The translations under genes were made by a program, and so were the position numbers. Source: Fomes fomentarius (lineage: Eukaryota; Basidiomycota; Agaricomycetes; Polyporales; Polyporaceae). From it: DNA of 64,000 bases. Numbering within the stretch: position 1 is the stretch's first letter; every line of letters begins with the position of its first letter. The stretch covers positions 434,001-498,000 of the forward strand of contig JABYQN010000012.1 in assembly GCA_022606135.1 (NCBI GenBank), in the 5' to 3' direction. Shown here one piece after another: positions 1 through 13,338 of the stretch. Under the pieces are notes generated by a model. That model ran no database searches, had not been told where the DNA came from, and saw only the letters and a list, made by a program, of their open reading frames with translations.

Positions 1-700
1 GGGTCGTAGATGACATTTGCTGAGAATGGCAAGTACGTTCGCACTAGAGAGCAAAGTGGAGGACACGACTCGCGCAGGCCTGATGTCGGACAGCGCTAGT
101 TGCAACTTGCAAAGCGGAACGAGAAGGGGGCACTCAGGTGCCCCTCTTGCTACCAGATATGTGGGCAGATCGCGGGATTTTCTCGACTCTGCCGGCTCGG
201 AATAAACGGGGACGGGGTATGACGAGTAACGGGGGTGACGTACGTTTCGGACAGCGGCTCTCCGAGCGATGGAGCCATCTGGCCTCTGGGCTGGAGAGGC
301 CATACCGTGACAGACGAGGGACGTAAGGCTTGGTTTCGGCTTGGTTACGACGGACCAGGAACCATGTCAGTCCATAGTCACAACAATCGGAGGGGGAATG
401 TACGACGACTCACCACAGAGCCAGTTGCCATTCGCAACCTTCCTTCTCTGAGTGAGACCGCCTCCGTTCACAATTGTGTAAGTTTGTCTTGTGCCCGTAG
501 CCGGAGTCCGTCGCGAACCAGAAGAAGAAGGAGAGAAGGACAAGGGGGACGAGAAGACCGATGGAGAGATTCAGAGAACCTTTAACGCCCAGGAAAGGCC
601 AGTTATAGACGCTGAAGTCGGTCAACAACACCGCTCTCCCAAGTCCATATGTCCCTGCGTCCAGATGCCCTCCCACTAGACACTCACTGCTTCTTGGACG
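1..700 (+). repeat. Truncated copy of RepB repeat (3' part)
   Basis: This stretch matches 18766-19320 with many substitutions; its first 90 bases also match 6762-6860. The short open frames in it are not conserved between copies, so I see no gene. It appears to be the distal part of a degenerate repeat cut by the window edge. Confidence 0.6.
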
Positions 701-2647
701 TCGGTTCGAATCCCATAAACAAAGACTTGAAGGATGACACCCGCAGCAAATTGGATGTTTGGCATAACGCTTTCATGTTATCCGCCGCCGCTTATGGTAG
801 GTCCTAAGTTCACCCATCTGTTGTTCGTTATAATGCCCTATCCAACGCAGACTTGTTGATCGAGTGCACGTTGATGGTCAGAAGCATTACTCATGCTCCC
901 TCTGGCAGGCACCAGGAATCATGCGCAATGCGCATGCCATGCTCAGGTAAGTAGGCCTATCCACTCGCCTAGACATCGTCCATATACCACTCCCCAGATA
1001 ATGCTTGACCACTGTCTTTTCCAGTCTCAATGGACTATTCAGTCCTGATGCGTCGACTGTCAGTTAACAGTCATGTCGCTCGGCTGCTCCCTCGTCAATC
1101 GTCCCTCAAGACCTCATGTCGCACAAACTCCCTCGCGAGCTTGATCGAAGAGCCATCTGCCATACCTCTGTCGACGCATACCCGGTCAGGGCCTCGTGCT
1201 CCACCGCTAGGACACTTCGAGTCGGACGAGCACACACAGGAAGCGCGAAACATCCATGACCTCGGCCTTCATTCTCTCCCTCGCTGACCGACAATCAGTT
1301 TCCATTACCCACCCGAGCGCGTCAAGAACAAGGATACCCTGACAGCATCTCAGCCAGCCTCTCTCACTCTGTCGGCTGTCTTTGAGCGTCAAGTACACCC
1401 AGAAACTGCTTCGCATGGGCCGTACTGCACTGCGGAGAGAGCCATTCAAGGATACCCGTCTGGTGCGGAACTCTCCCTCATTGCACGTGCTTCACCAAGT
1501 GCAGCTCAGCTCAGTCGAGCAGGATCTAATACATGGGATCGCACGTTGCCCATCGATCTTGGTTGAGGCTCGCGACACGATCGATGCATTCAGGTCGGAG
1601 CGCCTCCATGGCCTGGGATGGTGCTCTGTCGCCCTCAATCTTCTGCTGCTGGGACTTAGATCACCGCGTCTCGTCTCCACCCACGCTCGAGCTCAGGTCG
1701 AGGGACGAGCAATCCGCGTATCTGCACGGCTGGCAGGTCACTCGTATCAGTCGATCACAGACTTCCACTGTGCCGTGAGTCCATGTCGCACTTCTTCAGT
1801 TATGGTGTGTGTAACTAACTGTTTCTCCCGCAGCTAGACCCCGCACTCGATGTATCAGACTCGTGTCTGACACGTCCACGTTTCCGCCGCAAGCGCGAGG
1901 CTCTTCCCATACCTCTCTGGTTGGCATCAGCGTTCATCGCTGGCGCTGGTCTCGTCTATGATCTGCATGTGAGGTCTACTTGTTCTGATGGTCGTCCACT
2001 CCAACTACTCGTCCTTCATCGCTACCGAAAGCACCGTATCCACCACTTCCAGCCGCGACAACGTCCACAACGATTGTCCTGAGACTACAGTCATCTCAAC
2101 GGTCTATGCGCGGACATACAGGGGCTATCAGACTACGGGCGATGGAGATCTTGACGGCGCGGTTTGGGCATTCTGCGTCGATGTACCTCTGCACATGCAG
2201 TCGGTACAATTATCGGTCGGACTCTTCTCTGGCACGTACAACATCGTTCGCAGTCCGAGTTCAGCAACTGCGATCAGCTCCGAGGGGAGACTTTGGGGCT
2301 GACAGTGGCGACCACAGGATCGGGAGCAGACTGGAGCTGCACGAGCCGATATAGCGTACCGTTTATGATTTTCTTTCGTGCGCCTTGATAATGTAGATAC
2401 CTCACCGCAACGACCCGGCTTGCACACAAATGTGACACCGCATTTCGGATGGTCGGATATAATTTGAACTACTCCGACTAGTTAAGATAGGAACGGTCCC
2501 GGGAGTGGGCCAATTTGCATTGAGGACCAACACCTTCTCGGATGATAGATGCTGGCTGCCCTGCTAGCTCACACTCTGTCTGCATAATAGAGGTCTCAAG
2601 AAGTTGACGTTTTGTGTACACGATTGCTATGGATACATAGATGGCGA
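701..2647. repeat. Non-coding left flank of segmental duplication, unit 1
   Basis: From about 800 to 2600 this region aligns in the same order with about 8060-10900, next to the second F-box/WD40 pseudogene. Substitutions and indels are frequent and open frames are not preserved. I find no supportable gene; it is the 3' flank of the minus-strand pseudogene that follows. Confidence 0.55.
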
Positions 2648-5143
2648 CTAGTCCGCATTTCCCTGCACGAGTAAGTGTCCGATCGGATGACAGAAAACAG
2701 TCACGCCACTATCATATAGTAATGTCTGTCCATCTGGCGTGAAGAGAATTTTGGATACAGAAAAACATCCCTTCCCCTTGAACGATTCCAGGCAGGCGCC
2801 ATCACTTACCCTCCACAGCATCAGGTATACCATCACCCCCAGGTATGTGCCCGTGGCGACGGACTTCCCGCAACATGAGATGCATGCTGACGTAACCTCG
2901 CGGTCATGTTGTAGAGACGCAATTAGCATGCCGGTGTAGGTGTCCCAAATGTTCACAACGTAGTCTTTCCACCCTTTGACCAACATTTCCCTCCCGCTCC
3001 AAGAGGTTCCAACCTGGAGATGAAGATCTTCGAATGAGAACCCTGGTGGCTTTCGCAAGCCCCGGTCCCATAGGAGGCCTGACAGCTCGCCAGATGGAGG
3101 AATGTTCTCGTGCTCCGATACATCCCACATCATGACGGATCTATCTTTGTACATAGTAATGAGTGTGCCCCCGTCAGAGGATAAGGCCGAGCGGAGGAAT
3201 GAAGGATGTGCAGTCGCCTCTGAAGGCTGCTGCCTTGCGTCGGCCAGTGCGTGCCTAGTAAGACGGCAACTGCCATTTGGAGGTATGACGGTAGAGGGAG
3301 GTGTGCGCGTGCCACGTGAGCTTTGTGTACCTCCCGCGAGAGAAGGCTGATCTGATGCGGAGTCGAAGGTATTCATGTCCCACCATCGGAGAACACCTTC
3401 CTGGTTCTCAGCAATGATAGTACCTGCTGGAGACCAGACCATGCTCCCGACCATGCGCAGTGTAGTGCTATTGGGATCACCAGTACACAGTGTACCAAGT
3501 AGGGTCCCGTGCATAGTGTCCCAGATGCAGATTTGAGATAAGGAGCTGGATGCAAGGCACCGGCCATTCGGAGAGAACGAAAGCTGCTTGATCGACTCTA
3601 TGTGTGCGCCCCAATCCAGGACAGGGGATAAATTAAGATCCACCATGCTCCAAAGGATGATAGTCCCATCTTGAGATCCACTTGCGATCCGCAGGCCGTC
3701 AGGAGCTGCAGCAAGGGCAGTCACAGATTCGTCGTGACTATATTCTGCTACTCGTCTCTTCACATCAACTATGAGGTAGCATCGATTAGTGTACCATGGT
3801 CCAGAACTACAAATCCTTCCTTACCTGCAAAGGACTCGAGGCTGAGCATGTTCTTGGCATATAGGACAGGAAAGAGAGTCGACATAGTGCGATCCCAGAG
3901 AAGCCATCGTGTGCGGTGCCCGTCACGGGCATGTTTGAGATATATACGATACGGCGAGCACATCAGTAATGACTCCTCAAGCTTCTTGCATGCTTCTATG
4001 GTAGCTTCGTCATTGGAAATGGGTGGCTGCGCAAATACGATGGTGTACTCCCGTCTTGTCGATCCCTCAACCCCTGGGGGATGTGAGATGTGGTCGAGAA
4101 TGACGGATGCTTGTCTGACTTGCGTGTCATATCCGCCCACAGAGAAACTGAGCTTCAACTCCAGCGAATGCAAGCTGTCAAACGGCCTGGATAGGACGTC
4201 GAGTGTTTCATCTATGATGTCATAATACATTCGAGCATGAGCCTATATTTCAAAGGATGATTTGCGAAATCTATTGACAAACCATTGGTGTATTTAACAT
4301 CGATGGCTAGAGTCTGCACGGATGATCGAGCCACCCTCAGAATAGTGTTGATTGCATCTGAGTCATGGCCGTAGCGAAGCTAGTGAAGCAATCCATCAAT
4401 CACAACTCAATCGCACATACACAACAACCACTCATGGACAGCGAGCGGATATGTCCACGACCAGCGACTCGATTCATCCATGCATCCGGAATCATCCGCG
4501 GCGATTTCACCCAGATGTCCTCGCACCGAAGGGACCTCAGCGCGGAAAACGATAGAAGGAATCTCGCGCAGTTCTCGGAAGTCGGAAAGGAGAGGGTGCA
4601 CAGAGTTAGCTCCTGGATTGTAGTTGAATGTCTCCGGAGGCATGCAAGAGACATCTTGTCACATGGGGGTGCAGCAAAGACGTATTCCGGGTCTACTGTA
4701 GCGCCCTCTTGAGTCCCATGGCCCTCCATGTTTGCTGTGATCTCCACAGTCTTCTTGGCCTTGCGAAAATGGATCCCTCGGAGGGACCAGTGTCTCAGAT
4801 TCGGAAGCAAAGTGAGGAGAGGAGTTGGGACGATCTCTATGAGGTACAGCAACTGGCCGGCTCCTTCGTATATAACGCTAGGTTCAAGGGTGACCGAGCG
4901 CACGAGGGGCCGAAGATGAATATACTGAGTGATGGCTGAGCAAAGAGAGAGCAGTTGCTCCCTTGTGGAAACCTTGACAGAGAAATAGAGGTTATAGCGG
5001 CTGCGACGCAACCACCCACTGCACGTCAAAGCGCACTGTCGAAGGGTCCTAACGTCGTGATGGAGTTCATCGATGATGAGGTCCTCGATCTCTGCCGGGA
5101 ACGTTGAGGGCAAGGTCAAGTCGTCGCCAGGGGGAGTAGACAT
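2648..5143 (-). pseudogene. F-box/WD40 repeat protein, copy 1, broken
   Basis: Exon 1 (5143 down to about 4436) starts with MSTPP and encodes an F-box-like helix region (EIEDLIIDEL, then RQCALTCSGWLRRSR). A 75-nt exon (4357-4283) and a third exon from 4211 lead into WD40 repeats (HDESVTALAAAPDG, then ASGSQDGTIILW) ending at 2648. F-box/WD40 proteins usually act as substrate receptors of SCF ubiquitin ligases. Two lesions are visible against copy 2 (10903-13338). The intron-1 donor reads ATGAGT instead of GTGAGT (4435), and one base is missing near 3772-3778, so the frame stops (TAG) just before the WD40 part. An unusual splice form could rescue it, so pseudogene status is likely rather than proven. 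Confidence 0.75.
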
Positions 5144-5640
5144 GGAGGTCCTTGGGTGAGTTCGTCGGGGCCAGTGAAGCACCTACAGCCCTCTCTTACT
5201 CGCACCGCTGAGACTCGCCCAGGTGACAGCACCCAACTACACCGGCGGCACGCCCAGCACAGCCTCAGGTGGAGAAATTCCCACTCCGAGAGATGGCGGT
5301 GACTGGCGTAATTGGGGTGGCTTCGGTTCAGGGACTCGGGATCTTTACAACGTGAGTTCTTTGATGCAGCGGCGAGATGCGGTGTGCACGTTGACTGTAA
5401 CGAGAACGATCGTACAACCTCTGGCGGTTGTCACTTCCCATGGACGTCGGTCAGCCCGGTAACATGAACTACTTACAATGCGCTCCTTCGCACCGTGGCG
5501 GGTTGATGGCGGACTCGTGTTCCCCGCACGGCCGTCTGAACTAGCAGAAGTGCCTCAGACTCCGGGGACGAGAGAGCCGGCGCACTGTCGAAAACCAGCT
5601 GCGCCGAACTCCCACAAGGATGCGTGCGCTAGCCAAGGAA
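5144..5640. other. Upstream flank of pseudogene copy 1, partly duplicated
   Basis: About 5200-5460 aligns with 13660-13830 upstream of copy 2, so the duplication includes the promoter side of the F-box/WD40 gene. No coding sequence is supported here. Confidence 0.5.
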
Positions 5641-6870
5641 TGGCTCCTGACGTAATAATCAATCGGAGGCAATATCAACATACAACGCTACTGCGAGCTT
5701 CAGGAAAACAGATGTTGTACTCGAGCGTCTTGTACAGCCAAGCAGTCCGCAAGTTCTTTCTCCAACCCGTAGAACATAGACCGCCCGAGACCGCATCGTC
5801 AGACGTCTCCTTCTTCACTCACTGAGATTCCATGGAATCAGGAATCCGCGGAGAGCGCACGGAACCGGGAACCGGTATGCGGATGTGCGGATCGGACCCT
5901 GGACGGATGGTATCGGATATCGGATATATCGCCAGTGTGCAATGTATGAGCAGGACGGCAGGAGGAGCAAGACGGACGCTACAGCTGAAGCAGCAGTGAA
6001 CTTCGATGGCAGTGAGGACAGAGGATGCGAGAGGTATTGACTTGCGAGTGCCTTCAGAACGGTGGGATATTCAACGTGTATGGAAGATACCCCAATGTGC
6101 GACTGAGGTTGTACTGAGTCTCGGCTTACATGCAAGAGGAGTGACAATTGTTCGTTCGCGAAGAACGCGAACCAGTCTTGCAGGATGCGCAGCGATATGA
6201 ACTGACTCATTCTCGAGCAGCACATGGATGAGGCTCCCAACCAGGTGCATTAGTGTTACGAACATTCCCGTTTTGGTATCTATTTTCGAACTCCGCGCTT
6301 GCGCGCCCGTTGCCGTCTGTATGCTAGTTTCACTCTTTTCGCGCCTTTCTGATTCGTGCTGGAACCTGCTGTAGATACACGAATGATGCGCATGTATTTA
6401 GTAAGAAGTACCTAATATAAAAATGACCAGTCAAGCTCGGGGAAGCCTCCAGCTTCGACTTGGTGCATTTTCCGCTCATAGCCGTGCTTAGTCACGCGTA
6501 GCCGAGTGTCGCCGTATCAATTAGGCTTGCGATGTGGCGAGATGATCAACGTACGTAGAGGTACACGTACCTCGAGACCTAGATAGGGAGTTACGATGCA
6601 ATCAGCGACGGGTGCGCTACTGACAACTGAAGAAAGACCTACAGGTTTGCTGGTGTGCGTGGATGGCCGACTGACAGTCTAGCTGCCAGACGTACGGAAG
6701 GACAGGATAATCGTTCTTCAGTCCCGAGTTCAGGACAGTGATATTCATGCTCCCTAAATCTTGGGTCGTAGATGACGTTTTCTGAGAATGGCAAGTACGT
6801 TCGCACTGGAGAGCGAAGTGCTGGACAAGACCCGCGCAGGCAGTGGTCAGTCCAGGTAACAGACACCCAT
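5640..6870 (+). repeat. RepB repeat, second copy
   Basis: Blocks 5660-5825, 6000-6250 and 6590-6860 align in order with 18100-18250, 18440-18560 and 18600-18850. The copy is degenerate, with unrelated or unalignable stretches in between, and encodes nothing I can recognise. Confidence 0.5.
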
Positions 6871-8059
6871 CGCGCGACAGATCCGGCGTGTCGCGCGCGG
6901 GGGCGCAGTTTTGAAGTTTGAAGCTGAATGAAATGCTATGTGGTATAGGCTCTGTCATGTCAAGGTATGTGTGTGATATAAGACTGTGGTTGTGTGAGTA
7001 GAATGTAATATGTACGAGCATCATGTTGTAGAAGGGGATCATATACTTAATTCAAAGGCTTGCATCCAATACTACCGCAAATTCTCAGCTTGTGTCCAGC
7101 CTTTGACTTCAGCAGTATGGCTTCATCGCACTTCACCTTGTGATAGACCTCAAGTTGCTCCTCAATATGGGCCACTGTCATCCACTCGACAACTGTCCAG
7201 TCCCAAATCAACTTGCACCATGACGGCTCTGATACTGCCATCGAGTCTGCCACAGCTGCTTTCTCATCGCCACCTCATTTGCCCAGCTTGAAGACCAGCT
7301 TCTCCGAGTTGTGACCACTACCCCGCCGTACTGAGTGCACGTTGCTGAGAGAATCGCGCTGTGCACTAATCTACTTGCGGTGTTTGTACTTGCTCCGCAG
7401 GTGTGACCCCATCGGACTGCCACCAGGCTGCCAGGCTTCACCAGCAAGTGTGCCAGTGAACCTGCCCTTCGCTGTGACTAAAGCGCATGTAAGCATGCAT
7501 TTATGCTCATGAGTTCATTCTAATTTACACACCTGTGTTAGAGACCCGAGTTTCAGGCCACAAGAATGAGAAGTATTCGCACTTATGGGCCTCTACGGGG
7601 TCACGTGCATCGTGCATTCGCGTTTGTGGCACCGGCGCCTACATAGCGCGCACCTCGCGCAAGCATCGACTATGCGTGAAGTTTGTAGCCTGCTGCAGTC
7701 ATTTCTCTACCGATTTTCGACATCAATCTATGTACTTTACAGTCATCTAGGGATCCTTCATGAAATAAGACTAATAAGACACTGTCAGGATTGTGATACG
7801 TAATCCAGAACAGCAACTTCGACTGGTATCCCCAATTTTTCATGGCCAATCCCTAGTACCATGTAGGTGGCGTTGAACACAGTGTTGTTTGACAGAAAAA
7901 ATGAGCCCGCTAGACCTATAAACTTCGTGCATTCTGGGTACCATCCTAACAGGGCGCTTGGTCTGATTGTAAACAAGGACAAACACAAGGATGCTTGCGG
8001 GCGTTGCCCATCCCCATGATGTGCTGACCATGCATCATGGTATGTGGTACTATATTAAC
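6871..8059. other. Unassigned intergenic stretch
   Basis: No recognisable gene. A 68-codon minus-strand frame (7047-7253) has protein-like composition (HIEEQLEVYHKVKCDE) and could be a leftover exon or a transposon fragment, but nothing adjacent extends it. Confidence 0.3.
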
Positions 8060-10902
8060 CGTCTCTCATACCCATCTGGTCATAAGATAACGCCCTATCC
8101 AGCACAGACTCGTCTATTGAGTAAACATTGATGGCTGCATATAAATCGCAACGCGCATAGAAGCATAGTGCTATGCCCCCACTCGCAGGCACCACTGAGA
8201 ATCATGCGCGATACGCAAAGCCATGCTCAAGTAAGTGGTCTGTCCACTTGTCTACACATCGCCCCTGATTCCTCTCCTCGTGCATTTGGGTCATGCTCAA
8301 CACCCAACCTCTCTACGCTCTATGGACTCTCAGTCCTGACGCGTCGTTTCCTTCATCTCTCACATCGCCTACTCTTCCTCGCAAGCTTGAATGAAGAACT
8401 CTGACAGCTCTGACACACCTCTGTCAACGCACACCCAGCCGTGGCCCCGTGCTTCATCTCTATGACACTTCGAGTCAGACGAACTCATTCCCCCCGTGAT
8501 GTGACCCGAGTTCGTCAAGAACAAGGATGCCCTGTCATGCAGGTGCCAGCACCTCAAGGCCGCCTCTCGAGTCTTTCTCACCTCGTCTATCATCCTCCAG
8601 CGTCAGCGCAGCTAGGATACTGCTTCTTCACGGACGTGCCACGCTGCAGGGAGAGCAGGTCCCTGATGGGTCCCCTTTCGTGCGTATCTAGTCGTTTGAA
8701 ATCTACAATCTCCGCCTCATTCCATCCTTCTCTCTCCCAGTTCTGTTGAACTCCCGTCCCGCCATTGCCACCCAGGTTTCTTTCGCTTCGCACGACCTTA
8801 AATCACAACCGATCGCGGTTGAGGCTCGCGACAGATCGTTCTCTTCAAGTCCTTTATGGATGTGAGTGCGCCTCCGTAACGCAAGATCACGCTCTCTCGC
8901 CGCCCGCATTCCTCTGCTGTCGGGACTCAGGCGGCCTCGTTTCTCCCCACCTTGAGGACTTAAGCCCGAATTGAGGACAGATCGCCGCAAGCTCTTCCAG
9001 TCGATTATGACCATCGCTGATGAAATCGTGAGTCTCTTCCGCGCTCCTTGGCTCAGAGAGGCTAATCTAACCTGTTCTTCCCATACCGTGCTGGTGTCGG
9101 GCCTTCTTCACGGACCAGTTGAGTGGCATAGCCGGCGGCCTCAGCCTCGCTCAACACTTATAATCCCGCCTGCCGCGTACACACTGGTCTCTCGCACACA
9201 CGTGGGTTCTTCCTTGTACCTCGATTATGTAGTGTCTTTGTCAACATAACGCTCACAGCTCCATCTGGTCCTCGATGCAGGCATGCCGTTGCTCGGTCCG
9301 AACTCTGCACCTGCCCGTACTGGCACGCTATGGCGATGCTCATTGGACTACTCTGAGCACCTTTCAGGAATCGAACTCCATGCGATGATTTGATCCTCTC
9401 AGTGCTTTATTGACTCCATTTTCTACTCTTTGCCTCGCGCTTTGGCTTCCATAATCCTTATGTTTTTGGATATGGCGCGAAGCGCCATGCAACTGCGTCC
9501 GCGCTCAATGTGTTCTAACCTACCTCGCACGAAAACCTATCTATCCGTACGTAACTCTTTCCATGCGTCTAATCATCAATAAATAGCTCTTCCAGATTCA
9601 CCTTGGATTACGCATAACTAGGCAGACCTATCGCTCACGCATCCAATCGCGTATCTCATCCCTCGTTGGTCACAGACGTCCTGTCCAATATCCAATCCGC
9701 GTATATGCGCTAGTCCGCATAGAGGCTCTGCGCCGGATCTTCAAAATGAGGAGAAGGCGACCTCGGAGGATGTGGTCCCAAGGGGTGCATGACCTACGGG
9801 GTGGAGACGGGAGCTCGGGGACTGCTCGGCCGATGATGTGCTCAAGTGCAACGGTAGTTCAAGCTTGCGTGTCGAAGCTCGCAATACCAATGTATGTTCA
9901 TATTCCCTAGTCTCGATTATCGCTACGTTAGGACCCATCCTCTTGGCAGGTGCATCTAGTCGGAGTTCTGCCTGGTCCACGCACAAGGACCATTGAATTG
10001 CTGTGATACATTGACTCACTGTGTATCCTTCAGAAATGATCACTTTCACAGTTTTACTAGCACCGATGCATCACCATTGATGCCTCCTAATCGATCTACT
10101 GTACCGTGGAGCATGTCGGCTCGCATCAAGCCTAGGTGGAAGGATTCCCACCACGCAGAATCCATTCGTCTGGCATCAGGTCGCGGTCCATAGTCTACTT
10201 TGTGGGTCACCGTTTATACGTCCATGTCGCGCTGCTTCAGTAGCTGGCAGAGCGCACGGTATTGACTCATCCGTCTATGTCCGCAGCTTTGTGTATGTCG
10301 TCTATCGGAGTCCTCGCCTAACGAAAGCACATCTCTTCCTCGGCTCGTATCTGACATGACCACGTTCCCGATGCGAACACAAGGGTCCTGACAGTGATTA
10401 CTTTCCGGCATAGCACCGGCACGGTTAGTGAAGTGTGCTAGGACCTTCGTCTTCTGGACATTTAATTATGAGAAAGTCTTCTAGCTCTGTGATAGATGTC
10501 AAGTGGTCGTTCTACAGAGACTGCGGCTTTTCTCTGCATGTCGCACACTGCGATGTTGTAGAAACCTATACTGTCTTTCTTCACCTAAGCAATCGCTGTT
10601 GCATTCAAAATGTGATCCCGAGTTTTGGTGTCAGAATGTTCGCGTTATGATCATCTGTTCCGGATGGTGAGAAATGGTTCAACATACTCGAGCTCGTGCT
10701 GGGTGATATAAGATAGGAATTGTGGTCTGGAGTGCGTCTATCTGCATTGAAGGCAAGCCTTCAATACAAAGCCTTCTCGGAGCATTAATATCCTCTGCTG
10801 ACATTGCCACATTGCAGACCATCAAGTAGTCACTCTCTCTGCATGATAGCGGTCTCACATAGCCATATTTGTTCTAGAAGTACTATGAATACATGATGGT
10901 GA
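8060..10902. repeat. Non-coding flank of segmental duplication, unit 2
   Basis: Aligns in order with about 800-2640. It carries an inverted RepB fragment at 9741-10411 that unit 1 lacks, which suggests a later insertion or rearrangement. No gene is supported. Confidence 0.5.
9741..10411 (-). repeat. Inverted RepB fragment
   Basis: The reverse complement aligns with about 17660-18250, for example around the shared stretch TACTGAAGCAGCG. It also overlaps the block shared with 5660-5825. Non-coding and degenerate. Confidence 0.55.
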
Positions 10903-13338
10903 CTAGTCCATATTTCCCTCCATAAGTAAGTGTCCGATCGGAAGACTGAAAATAAGCCCTTGTCTTGCATATATCAATGTCTGTCCATCTGGCGTGAGGC
11001 TGAGATTCGACATATCATCTCCCTTCACCTTGAACGATTCTAGGCAGGCACAGTCGCTTACCCTCCACAGGTATACCATGCCCCACTGGCCAGACAGGTA
11101 TGTGCCCGTGGCGACGAACTTCCCACATCGTGAGATGCATGCGTCCCAAATTCCGCCGTCATGTCCTAGATCTAGAGACGCAATCTGAGTGCTCGTATGG
11201 GTGTCCCAAATATCCACCAAGTAGTATGGCGGCCTTGTGACCAACACTTCCCTCCCACTGCCAGAGGTTCTAACGGCATACGCAAAAAATTCCTGTTCCT
11301 TCTGGTTTGATGAGAGAGACAGCTCGCAGAATAGTGAGATATTCTCGAGCTCTGATATGTCCCATACCATGACAAGCTCGCCATCTCTGTACGTAGCTAT
11401 GAGTCTGCCCCCGTCAGAGGAGAAGACCGAGCTGGCATGCACAAGATGCTGGTTTGTTTCGGCCAGTCCGCGCTTGGTAAGACGGCAACTCCCATTTGGA
11501 GGCATCGCGGTGAAGAGAGGGGGAGTTGTAACGTTGTTCCTCCATGCCACAAGAGACGGCTGAGTCACAAAGTTGAAGGTATGCATGTCCCACCATTGGA
11601 GAACACCTTCACTGCCACCATAGGCGATGATATTCCCTCCGGGTGACCAGAGAGAGCATGCTGGTCAGACAGTAGAATTCGTAGTTATTGGGATCGATAT
11701 GTGTGCCACTGTCATGTTCGCCGGGGAGCAGTGTCGCAAGTTGGGTCCCGTGCATAGCGTCCCAGATGCGAATTTCCGTGTAGGAGCTAGATGCTAGGCG
11801 CCGGCCATCAGGAGAGAACTGAAGGTGCACGATCCGCTCGCCGTGCGCGCCCCAGTCCAGGACAGGGGATAATTCATGATCGACCATGCTCCAAAGGATG
11901 ATGCGTCCATCGTAAGATCCACTTGCGATCCACAGGCCATCAGTAGTTGCAGCAAGGACACACACAGCTTCATTGTGACCATATGACCGTGCTAGTGGTC
12001 TCTTTACGTCGACTATGGGGGTAACGTCACTGAGTAGTGTAACGTGATCCAGAACCAAAATTATCTCCTCACCTTGACATGACTTGAGACTGAGCATGTT
12101 CTTGGTATGTAGAGTAGGAAAGAGAGTTGACATAGTGCTATCCCAGAAGAGCCATCGTATGCGTTGATTGTGGTATTCAAAACGTATATGGTGAGGTGAG
12201 CACCTCAGTATTGACTCCTCAAGATTCTTGCATGCTTCTATGGCAGCGTCATCGGGAATGAGCATAGAGTGGAATGTGATGATGTACTCTCGTTTGATTG
12301 ATCCAACAATCGCTGGGGGATGTGCGATGTGGTTGAGAATGGTGGATGCTTGTCTGACTGCCCTGTCCTGGGTGCGTGTACTGTCACCATCATAGCCATC
12401 GAGCGACAACTTCACAGAATGCAAGCTGTCAAACGGTCTGGATAGGATGTCGACCGTTGCATCTACAATGTCAAATATATTCCAGCATGAGCACGTATGT
12501 TGCAGGATAAGTTCCAAAACCTATTGACATACCATCGGTGCAATTAACGTTCATCTCGAGACTCTGCACAGAGGATTGAGCCATCCTCAGAACAGTGTTG
12601 ATTCCGTCTGCGTCACTATGATATTGAAACTAATCGAGTGACTCTTCAATCACAACTCACTTATACAAACACAGCAACAAGCACTCACGGACAGCGAGCG
12701 GATATGTACACGACCAGCGACTCGTTTCATCCATGTATCCGGGATCTTCTGCGACGTTTTCACGAAGATACCATAACAATGAAAGGTCCTCAGTGCGGGG
12801 AACGACAGAATGAGTTTTGCACAGTCCATGGAAGTGGAGAAGGAGACTAAGTCCAACTGTAACGCCTGGATTGTAGTTGCATGTCTGCGGAGGCATGCAA
12901 GAGCCATCCTGTCAGATGGAGGTGCAGGAAATTGGGCCCCATGGCCCTCCGTGTTCTCTGCGGTGAATCTGTAATACCGCTGCCCATTGAGGCTCCAGTG
13001 TGTCAAATCGGAAGCAAAGTGAGAAGGGGAATCGGGATGGTATACATGAGGTACAGAGAGTCGGGTCGATCTTCCGGTTGGAGGGTGACCGATTGCACGA
13101 GGGGTCGAAGATGAGTATGCTCAGTGATGGCTGAGCAAAGAGAGAATAGCTGCGTCCTTGTGTAGACCTGGATATCGAGATAGAGGTTATAACGGCTGCG
13201 ACGCAACCATCCGCTGCACGTCAAAGCACACTGCCGAAGGGTCTCGACATCGCCACGGAGTTCATCGATGATGAGGTCCTTGATCTCTGGAGGGAACGTT
13301 GAGGGGAAGGACATGTCGTGGGCAGGTGGAGTAGACAT
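10903..13338 (-). pseudogene. F-box/WD40 repeat protein, copy 2, broken
   Basis: Paralogue of 2648-5143, about 8.2 kb away in the same orientation. Exon 1 starts at 13338 (MSTPPAHD) with the F-box region, intron 1 keeps a canonical GTGAGT donor (12688), and a small exon (near 12618-12531) and the WD40 exon follow. One base is missing near 13004, giving a TGA directly after TLLPI. A CT-rich run near 11650-11660 carries four extra bases relative to copy 1, so the frame is lost inside a WD40 repeat; the correct frame resumes at 11586 and ends at 10903. The lesions differ in position from those of copy 1, so each copy decayed independently. Confidence 0.8.
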
